Assembly: GCA_946811695.1 (NCBI GenBank)
Contig: OX328124.1
Coordinates: 101,055,678-101,119,677 of the forward strand
DNA from: Gonocerus acuteangulatus
Lineage: Eukaryota > Arthropoda > Insecta > Hemiptera > Coreidae
Direction of reading: 5' to 3'
DNA: 64,000 nt
Shown here: in pieces, positions 44,915 to 56,209 of the stretch
How positions within the stretch are numbered: the stretch's first letter is position 1
Layout of the letters: the number at the start of each line of letters is the position of its first letter
Made by a program: the position numbers and the translations under genes
The notes under the pieces: model-generated
Seen by the model: only the letters and a program-made list of their open reading frames with translations
Databases searched by the model: none
What the model was told of the DNA's origin: nothing

Positions 44915-47900
44915 CTGAAAAAATCCATACAATATACTATATTATTTATTAATAAGAACTCACATAAACGATATATAGAAAGTACATTATGCCACATATG
45001 ATATTAAATAGGTAATCATTTTCCAACGCATTGATTAATCAATACACATTTCGTTCCCTCGTCAAAATCATACTTATTATAATCATAAAGAATTCCTCCT
45101 ATAATAATGAGAATTCGGCGCTAATAGCCACGATTTGTTGATGCGCCGTAAAAAAAAACAAAAAAAAAAACAAATAATAATGAGAATTTCTTTGGAGACG
45201 ATATAGTAACATTAGATAAGCACAGTTTCCCAGAACTGTTTTATATGTTTTAAAAAGTGGCCACGATCTGTAAAAAAATACAAGTATTTGATTTAAATTT
45301 TTATGAACTTATGACTGTTTTCCTTAAATTGTTACATTATTATTCATATAGAAGTTTGCATGAGGCGTCCCCTTGATGACACGTAATATTTATATACTGA
45401 ACTGAAGTTTTAAAATATCGTTGGGATAAGGGTTTTATGACCTACGAGCCTCAAACACTATTCAAAAATATATAAACATACAGATGTGTTTGATTGTACA
45501 TATTCTCTTCCAGGAGATAGGATTGTATGTTGGCTTCTAGAGGAACAGTCAATAATATGACCACAACTTTAACATGAAAAAAAACAACTAAAAAACAGAA
45601 CAATATTCTTTTTAATGATTATTATAAAATAGGCTAAAGGTCAATTAATAAAATTAATTTTACATTCTAAGCATTTTACTAACATTCCCTTACTTGTTTA
45701 ATATCCATTTTATGTCTCTTCAGAGACACTGAGACTAGTTAACTGTGTATACAGCTCAATAATGGAAGGTGAAAATTTTGCTTACAATTGTCTTGTTTAA
45801 ACTGAGGTCATCTACACGGGGAGCATCAGCTGTTAAGTGTCTACACCTTCTGAATCTATATCTATATAAAAATCACGTGTCTTTCTGTTTGTCTGTATGT
45901 ATGTTTGTATGTTTTTCTGTTTGTTCCTTATACAAATCTACACAGTTTGACAAATTTTGACCAAGCTTGGCACACAGGTAGGTCTCGATATGGAAAATCT
46001 CCTAGGCTAGGTTGAAATAGTCAAATTCCAAAATTTGGTTAAAAGGTCAAAAGTTTTGTTCAAGAAAAATTGGCTACACAGAACCATTCAGATTCTGACG
46101 GCCATTTTGAATCGACATCCATTTTGAATAATGTCTCAAATTTATTTGTTGATGTTCTTGATAATTAGAATAACTCGAACTCATTGGTGACTTTACATCA
46201 TTATATAATCATGTAAAGCAGTTTCTTTCAATTTTATATCAACAGTCATTGTCTAACTAAGGAGCGCTGGTCATTCTTTGATAAGAGCTATCTACTCGCA
46301 GGCTCTGCTACTGTCGGCTGTTAGATGAAGTGCTGTGGTGCTGGCCTCTGTCGGTTGCATTATGAACTACTTGACAGATATAAACAAATTCGCACCGTTT
46401 GACCGATTTTCGCAACTAGGTATAGACAATTGGGTGTCAAGTAGATCTTGATACGGGGAGAGTCATACACAGAAAGTAGGTGTAGCATGGCACACTGGGT
46501 AACAGCTATATTTTATAAAAATCATAGGAAACATTTGGGGTTCGTTTTCGAGAGTCAATGTGCTTTTCTTCCAGAAAAGAACCTGATTCGTCTTATTTTA
46601 TCATTTGTTAACAGTATCATTTCCGTCTACTATAAACTAGGAATCATTAAGAAAAGAGGCCACAAAGAAGTGACAGAAAGATCTATCTTCAATCCATAAC
46701 ATCCAACCTTGCAACTCGAGTCACTTCAAATTGTATTTAGTTTGTAAACGTTGAAGATACAATGTAAACGTTGAAGGTACGGTTCTTACCCATTTTCGGT
46801 TCATCCCGCTTCGTTACTTGTCAGTATAAAACGTATTCTTACCTATACACATTCTGGGTCCTTCACCAAATGGCAAAAAGGCGAACTGATGAATGAATGG
46901 TTTATTCTTTTCAGAAAATCTTTCCGGATCAAATTTGTCTGGTTCTGGAAATATTTCTGGATCATGATGCAAAGCCCATATTGGTATGATTATCCTGTCT
47001 CCTTTCTCTATAGTATGACCATATGGTGTAGTGAATGTGATTGTGCATCTCCTATTCAGCATTGCCACGGTGGGATGCTTACGCATTGTCTCTACAAAAT
47101 CAAGCACCATTTTATTAGTTAAGCCTATTTTAGAAGTTTTATTATAAGAATATCATTAATTTTGATTTGTGGTAACCTAATGCAGGGATCTTTATGGCAG
47201 TCTTATTGGTCTGAATAATATTCTTAAGTCTGACATGCAAGGTGTGATTCTGTGCACACAATGAGCGCACTACTATAGAATAGATGCAAGTCACATACTA
47301 TAATAAATATCATTTTTAAGTCTTTTCACTCACATGCCATGCAAATTACGATATTATTGGTTGCTCGGTGTTGAAGGAATGTTTGAAAAAGCGATATCCT
47401 CTGGAAATCTGCTACCGACAATTAAAGCAACCGTAGAGGTACATGACTACGCGATGGAGTCAAATCACCAAAGAAGCAATAAACTTATTTAATAATAATA
47501 ATAATAAAATTGATTACTAATGCCTTCCTTATATGTAACAAAAAATAAATAACAACGTATTACTCAAATACTTACCATTTATAACCATATCTAGATAGGA
47601 CATTTCATGAACAGCTTGATACGTCAAATCGCCATGCTTCTTAATGACCATTTCTATTTCCCTGTGCAATCGTTCTTGTATTTCGGGATGAAAGGCCAAT
47701 TGGTACAAACAGAAACTTTTTACCGAGCTGGATGTTTCAAAACCGGCGATAAAAAATATGTAACATTGAGCAGCCATCAGTTCAATAGTCATCTCTAAAA
47801 ATATTTATTTTTTTTTTACAATAATAATGTTTGTTTATTATGTATAAAAATTTACTATATTTTACAATAGGACTTTTCAGAAGAGTACATTATAATATCA

Positions 47901-50900
47901 GAAGTATAATTTTAGCGTTAAAACCTATATTTTATAATTAATTTTGCCTGTATTCCTAATCCAAAAGTCATAGTAGATTAGTTAAAAAATGTATTCACTC
48001 AAAGTATTTAATATTCTTACTTTATATTTCAATATTTCAAACAAATTAAAATATGTTTAACATTTAAATGAAGAAAACAAAAATGTTGTCCATTCTATTC
48101 ATTACTTTTATAATTATTTGTATATATTCAAATAAATAAATTTATAAGAAATTTATATTTTGCAAAGAGTTCCCTACTTTTTATTATTATTTACAGTAGT
48201 AACTATTTCGGTTTTTTAAAACAATTAATGATTCAATGACATTACTTTAAAATATTCCCATATAAAAGGGGAAATCACCTGTAAAGACATGCACAAAATA
48301 AATAAATACCTGGATGATCAAAACAAAATTACCACCAGAACGGAGTTATTGGTTCCAGACGATTCTGAAATAACTTAACTTTTATAACTCAAAAAAAGCC
48401 CCTTTATTACCCATACAGCGCAAACCCCTCGCCTTTTTTATAGATATTCACAATATTAAGGGTGCTATAAGATAAAAAGGGGCCATTAATAATTTAAAAC
48501 ATATGAATAAAAAATAAACCAATATTATAAGATGTTGACTGATTATATCACTACGCATTTTCATGTGTCAGAACTTCAAAACCCATAAATAATTTTATGT
48601 ACTACGCGTTCTTCATGTCATTTTGACGCCTTTTTAGAAGCAATTAAATTATAGGCCTCTCATTTGAAAACCGTCTGCAGGCAGGGGTCCTGAATATTGA
48701 ACAATAATCTGTAGCAAATTTTTGAACTTCTGCCATTTATAGTCCAAGAGCCAGTACCCGCACGTTTCATGAAGTGTTTTCTGCACCTTGAAATTTTGCT
48801 ATAACGTACCTCTTGGGTAGACAAGAAGGTATATAAGTGTTGGCTAGACTTACCGTGGAACACCAGCTACTGCGCATAGGGAAAAGGTACTAAAAAATAT
48901 TTCCCAAAAATATAGTTTTATTCAGAAATCTGAATAATAAATAAGGCAGACACTTTTAAGGGGTATAACATGTAGAAAAAAAGAAAACTGAATTGTTTTT
49001 ATTCTAATATTAAATGAGAGTTTTATTCACGCTGCCATTTAAACCGGAACAACTGTACAAGAACGTGTGAACAAGAACCAATGAGAGCGCAGGGATCAAT
49101 CACAACTGCGCGGTGCTCTCATATTCTCTTACGGTTACACGCAGTGTATTGCAATCAACCATAGCAACCTTTATTTTTATGTTTCCTGATAATTAAACCC
49201 CAAAAATGTGACTACCCTTTTGTAATTACTTTCAAATATGTTTATTAAGACGCTGTTTAAATCTCAGCGTGAATAAAGCACTTCATTTAATATAAAAAAT
49301 AAAAACTAGGTACTTTGTTTTTTTTTTATTTTATATACATTTTAACCCCCTTAAAAGTGTTTGCCTTATTTATTATTCATTGTAAAATTTCCTTAATTTG
49401 CAACTTTTTCTCATTAATGGCAGTTGGCTTCTAAATAAAACACTACTTTTGGGCAATATTGTTTTGCACCTTTCCCCTAGGCGCAGTACCTGGTGTTCCA
49501 AGGTATATCCAGGAAACACATACTTACCTTCTTATCTACCCAAAAGGTACAAAATTTCAAGGTGCATAAAACACTTCGTGAAAAGTGCGTTACCAGCTAC
49601 CAGAAGCGTAGCAAAGAGCAAGAGGAAGAGCATAGTGCATAGCGAAGCTCGTTGCTATGCTCTCTGTTTTCTCAGCTGGTCCACTCTGTGTACTTTCTTC
49701 CAACCTCACGTGTTTGATATCTTCTCTACGCTCTTTGCTCATCCTCATTGCCCTCTCTACGCTCCACTCTATAAGCACGCTAAGACAGCTAAACCTACGT
49801 ACACTTTTAAGTGCAAGGCTGTAAGTCCACCTAAAGGCAGCCAATCAGGTGCTAAAGACTATGTTTTGCCAAAATGAAAAAAAAAAGTGGTAGAAGTAAA
49901 ATAATAATATACTAATCCCGTGGTCTATTAGCTAGCGCGCTGGATTCATAGGCGGGAGATGGTGGGTTCGATCCCCACCGGCGACAGGAATTTTCTCATC
50001 TGAGGGCTCGCTGAGAAAATTCCTGGCTGCACCCTGGAGGCCGGCGCTAATGGCCAAGACTTGTCGATGCGCCGTAAAAAAAAAATAATAATAAAAAAAA
50101 AAATAATAATATACTTCCAGGCATAGAATAAATAAATCATAAATAATCCAAATTCTATTTACATAAAATATTTTACAAACCTATAGGTTCAACGTTCTTT
50201 TCATGTGTGTCCTCCCATGATACTTCTTCATTAAGTATTCCTTTATTTTTTATTTGCATTAACAAGTCTATGAAGTCATTTCCCGCTTTTTCTGTTTTCT
50301 CCCGCTGTTCTATTGTACATTTAACAAATTCCAACATAAAATTCTCTACTTCTTTCGGAGTTATTCTAAAATCACAGAAGATGAATGTTTTAAAAATATA
50401 ACAAAAAAGAAACATTCATTCATCAAATCTTATCATGCAGAACATACATTTCAACTCTCACCTAGGTGTTGACAGTGCCGAGATGAACGGAAAATATCTT
50501 TTCATGAAAAGCCTGAATCTTCTGACGAATCCAAACTGCGGTTTATTAAACATTTTCCCCATCGCTATGAAAGGATTTTCGCCCTTTTCTATTCTAGCTA
50601 CGTCTAATCCAAAGACACAAGTACAAATAACATCAGCAATAAATCCCTCTGCAATAGATTTTACATCTATCGTAGAATCTACCTGTGACATTAGTAGATT
50701 GTCAAGGATCTGAAATAACAAAATCAACGTAATTACCATACACACCATCGAGGATATCATATCATCATATATAAGTCTTCAGGCCGTTTTTAAGCCTTTT
50801 CCATTTTCATTAATTTTTTTTAATCTCCCTTTATCGTACTAAAAGAAACGAAAAAGATAATTAATGTCTATTTAAAATTAATACAGGATATTGTACAATA

Positions 50901-51986
50901 ATTATTTTTTTTACTGTTAAGGCTTTCGTCTCTAGGCACGTTTTTGTATGAAAACCTAAATAATAATGTTTTGTTATAAAATCCAAATTTGAATTTATTT
51001 ATTAGATTAATTAATACATAATTTATTAATTTTTTTTTATTAGAAAATTAATAATAGGTATATAAGCTAAATCGTCGAAGAAGAGTGTAAGACGGTGACC
51101 CTATTTTTCGACTATATATTAAGTGGAAAGAGATCAAATTCCATTTTTCGTTTTTTTTTTTTTTTTTTTTTTTTTTTTTGGAGACACCATTTTTCAATAT
51201 TTTTTTTATTCTGCTTTATGTGTTTCACATATTCTTGACGCCTCTCCTGAAGCTTTTAAAATACAAATTATAGCCTTAACCGTAGAGACCTTTCCTCATG
51301 AGGATCGTGTATAAAATAAATAGTAAGTCAAAATCAAATTGCCGCAAGACAACAATTCTTTGGTTATTTCACCCTATAATATCGCAGATACAATAAGGAT
51401 AATATACTCCATCCTAATGAGCTTAGACGTGGAGCATGATTTCTACTTGAGGAATCGCTGCAAGACAACAATACTTTGGTTATTTCACCCTAATAATATC
51501 GCAGATACAATAAGGATAAAATACTCCATCCTAATGAGCTTAGACGTCGAGCATGATTTCTACTTGAGGAATCGCTGCAAGACAACAATTCTTTGGTTAT
51601 TTCACCCTAATAATATCGCAGATACAATAAGGATAATATACTCCATCCTAATGAGCTTAGACGTCGAGCATGATTTCTACTTGAGGAATCGCTGCAAGAC
51701 AACAATACTTTGGTTATTTCACCCGATAATATCGCAGATACAATAAGGATAATATACTCCATCCTAATGAGCTTAGACGTCGAGCATGATTTCTACTTGA
51801 GGAATCGCTGCAACACAACAATTCTTTGGTTATTTCACCCTAATAATATCGCAGATACAATAAGGATAATATGCTCCATCCTAATGAGCTTAGACGTCGA
51901 GCATGATTTCTACTTGAGGAATTGCTGCAAGACAACAATTCTTTGGTTATTTCACCCTAATAATATCGCAGATACAATAAGGATAA

Positions 51987-52023
<37 letters not shown>

Positions 52024-52431
52024 GGCGCATCTACATCTAGGTCATTAGCGCCGACATCCAGGGTGTAGCGAGGAATTTTACCAGCGAGCCATGGGATGAT
52101 AAAATTCCTGCCGGAGGTTGGGAATCGAACCCACCATCTCCCGCTTATGAATCCAAGGCGCTAGCCATTAGACCACGGGAGACCCCAATAAGGATAATAT
52201 ACTCCATCCTAATGAGCTTAGACGTCGAGCATGATTTCTATTTGAGGAATCGCTGCAAGACAACAATTCTTTGGTTATTTCACCCTAATAATATCGCAGA
52301 TACAATAAGGATAAAATACTCCATCCTAATGAGCTTAGACGTCGAGCATGATTTCTACTTGAGGAATCGCTGCAAGACAACAATTCTTTGGTTATTTCAC
52401 CCTAATAATATCGCAGATACAATAAGGATAA

Positions 52432-52470
<39 letters not shown>

Positions 52471-55400
52471 GGCGCATCTACATCTAGGTCATTAGCGCCG
52501 ACATCCAGGGTGTAGCGAGGAATTTTACCAGCGAGCCATGGGATGATAAAATTCCTGCCGGAGGTTGGGAATCGAACCCACCATCTCCCGCTTATGAATC
52601 CAAGGCGCTAGCCATTAGACCACGGGAGACCCCAATAAGGATAATATACTCCATCCTAATGAGCTTAGACGTCGAGCATGATTTCTACTTGAGGAATCGC
52701 TGCAAGACAACAATACTTTGGTTATTTCACCCTAATAATATCGCAGATACAATAAGGATAAAATACTCCATCCTAATGAGCTTAGACGTCGAGCATGTTT
52801 TCTACTTGAGTAATCGCTGCAAGACAACAATTCTTTGGTTATTTCACCCTAATAATATCGCAGATACAATAAGGATAAAATACTCCATCCTAATGAGCTT
52901 AGACGTCGAGCATGATTTCTACTTGAGGAATCGCTGCAAGACAACAATTCTTTGGTTATTTCACCCTAACAATATCGCAGATACAATAAGGATAAAATAC
53001 TCCATCCTAATGAGCTTAGACGTCGAGCATGATTTCTACTTGAGTAATCGCTGCAAGACAACAATTCTTTGGTTATTTCACCCTAATAATATCGCAGATA
53101 CAATAAGGATAAAATACTCCATCCTAATGAGCTTAGACGTCGAGCATGATTTCTACTTGAGGAATCGCTGCGTACATCGATGAGAAGTTGAAAACCTAGT
53201 GCTCGACTCAGAGACACAACAGCGCGAACGATGAGCTAGAAATGCGTGCACTTAAAAAAATATATGAGGAGAATATCTTTAATTTGTTTTATTTCGGTTA
53301 TAGTATTGTGCTTTTATTAAATAGTAATAAAAATCTAATTGTTTATTATTTGTAATACTTGGTTTAAAAATAAATAATACATGAGTATTAACGTTTAATA
53401 TTATTTATCAGATTATATTAAATTAAAGGGTTAAAAATTATGCGTCATATGAATATGAAAGGCACACAGAAACAGTTTTTTTTATTGTCGCCAACATGAT
53501 CAAAATCGGGGAACTGCTCGCCAGTCGCCATTTTTTTCTACTAGCCTTTTCTTACGCATATCGGCGGAAAGCTTGCGTGCTCATGTGCACTGGTGTAAAT
53601 AAATAAAAATGAGTTATTGAGCAGTTGATTATCTTTAAAAATATATTGCATTAAACTAAAAGTTAGAAGTTATATGTCAAATTAAAGAGCTACTCATATA
53701 GTTTTATTTCTTGTAAAAAAGAAATGTAAACGCAATCTTTCTTCCGTTATCAATTAGAAAGTGCCAGTAGCAAAGATGGCAACAGACAAACCTATTTGAG
53801 TTCCTCTTTAATTTATCATAACATCAAGTTTAATGGGATAAATATCACAAAGCGTTAAAACCCAGATTTCCATTTTGAATCAGAAAAATTTTATACATAT
53901 GGAAATAACCTGAAATAAATTTGGTGACACGTGTTCCCATGCGGCTGTTTGTGTTGTAGTTTGTTACGCGAATGATCGAGGATACAGCCTTCATAGAAAT
54001 ATAACAAAATAAATAAATTACCCAAGTGTGAAATATAGGTTTGCTCTAGATGTTTTACCTCGGCACACTTGGTGAACAGAGGGAACATATCTTTGAGTTT
54101 TCCACTCGTGAAGACAGGGCTCATTTTTAATCTTAGACCTCTCCATTTGTCACCTTCAAGGTGGAACAAATGTTGAGCTAGGTGATCCGTAGTCTTTCTG
54201 AAACAAGATGTAGTAATATGAATAGGTATATTCTAAAAAGAAAGGAAAAAACGTCAATGTGCTAATTACAAAATACATACATTACACCTAATTATTTAAT
54301 ATGCAATTGGATTCACCAGCAATGAACCAAATCCCACTCGCAGGAGTATTATGTTACTAAAAGAAGGCAAGAAAATGAAAAGAAAGTTCGCTCATTTTCG
54401 CTTAGGATACTGTCAGTTTCCTGTTGTGGCACCTTAATCTTCCTGTTCTTTGAGATTTTATTTTATATTTTTAGCGAATGATCAAACCCTACCAATAACT
54501 AATGGCATCCGGAACCGCGCTAAGATGACGCAGTTCCTGCGTGTAGGACTTTTATTACGTTCCGTCAGAAGATGAATGTCTTTATCTCTTGGATGCTTAT
54601 AAGTTTGATATTTTTATTTTATTTAAATTTTAACGTTCATTATTATTAACTCAGAATTTTGGGACGGGTTATCTACAGATTACTACCCTTTTCTAGCCAG
54701 AGTAGGGCTAATGTCTTTTTTTTTTTCTAAAGAAAAGCCACCACCCCATAGTGGGAATCGAACCCACAACCTTTTAGCAAGGGGTGTTAATTGCTCACAC
54801 CTTAACACTCATGGCCACCGAGTCTACCACTTGCTTTTTACGTTTTACGTAAATTCTGAACTGTACATGGATTTTACATATGTGAGTAAATTAGAATGTG
54901 TTTAAATTTTATTTGATTAAATTTTAACGCCCATTTATTATTAACTACAAATTTTAGGGCGGGTTATCTATTGGTTACCACCCTTTTCTAGCCAGGATAG
55001 GGCTGATTTATGATGACAATTTTCACGAGATATATATAAGTTTATTTTTTTCTAAGATTTTCAAATGACACTAGGGATATGAACGGAACCGCACTAAGAT
55101 GATGCAGTTCCTGCGAGTCGGACTTTTTTCTAAAGAAAAGCCACCACCCCTAGTGGGAATCGAACCCACGACCCTTTGGCACAGAGTTTTAAGTGCTTAC
55201 GCCTTAACGCTCACGGCCACCGGGCCTCCTGTTTAAATTTAAGTAAGTCTGTATTCAGGATTTGTAGTTGTAGCAAAATTCAAAAATTACAAGTTTCTTT
55301 AATTTTGCGAAATCAGAAATGTTATAAAAATTATTTTTTCCTATTAGTCCTGATCTGATTAGAAGGATCTCCGGATTCATAGGGTTCGATTAGAAATACA

Positions 55401-56160
55401 TAAATGTGGAATATGAGGAAACATTTTCAATACGTTTTAAGTTCCCAAAATAGATACGTTTTCCAAAGATAGGAAATGAACTTAATTCCATCGAGACATA
55501 GTTAGTGCCATGTAATTGCAACAATGGTTATTGATATTTAAAACTTGTAATTTCTAATTAATCAGATGCGCTTAATTAAGGAACTTTTCTTTTTCTTCTT
55601 CTTCAGCACTTCCAATTTAAAGATTCTATTGCTGTTTTGAAAATAAAGAATATTTTTACTATTGCTTAGTATATTTTGCAAGCTATTAGCCATTTTTTAA
55701 ATAATATTGCTTAAAGTTTAAATTAACGTGTGCCATCATGTACAGTACATTTTGTGTCCACTTCTGTCTCTGAAGTGGGAGAATTCCTTCGCAAGAACGA
55801 GGCGAATCATCTCTGGATCCCTGATAACTAGAAAAGGAATTGAACCTTGATAAAATCCGAAGTACGTGTCATTTGGGAACTGATCACACATCTGAAAAAG
55901 AATTTATAGATATTATATTACGATATATTAAACATATTAAAGTGTATTGTGAAGTACCAAGTCATATACTAACATTCTTTATGATATCTCCTTGAAATTC
56001 AGTTTGGAGTGTAAAACTTTCACTCGATCCATAAGGAAATGTTCCAGGAAGTTCCTTGATTCCCCTCACTTTCCATAAACTGAATACTTTCTCCCAATAC
56101 TTGACGTAAATGCAGGCCAGGATTGGGATTATAGCCAGTAAGGCGAGCAGAACTATATAA

Positions 56161-56209
<49 letters not shown>

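Larger units (their letters stand above)
51342..53173. repeat. 117-bp tandem satellite array (about 12 units) in P450 intron 4
   Basis: Unit 117 bp, high identity, with GCTGCAAGACAACAATTCTT, TTATTTCACCCTAATAATAT and GAGCTTAGACGTCGAGCATG. Two identical SINE-1 insertions split it. Because 117 is divisible by three and the unit lacks a stop in one plus-strand frame, a 39-residue periodic frame runs through each block. Confidence 0.95.

Noticed and set aside
49398..49877. 159-codon open frame
   Set aside because: It runs across one arm of the fold-back element in the P450 intron, shows no domain, and its composition matches the antisense frames of the other arm.
49914..49990. Functional tRNA gene
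   Set aside because: A and B boxes are present but the cloverleaf is not complete. The unit continues into a SINE body with poly(A) and target duplications; the same holds at 4131, 35786, 54825, 55232 and 62025.
51342..53173. CRISPR-like array
   Set aside because: Units are contiguous with no unique spacers, in an animal intron.
51339..53183. 39-residue repeat protein encoded by the satellite
   Set aside because: The open frame follows from a 117-bp unit lacking a stop. It starts and ends at array edges, is interrupted by SINEs and has no promoter or recognised domain. Kept only as a finding.
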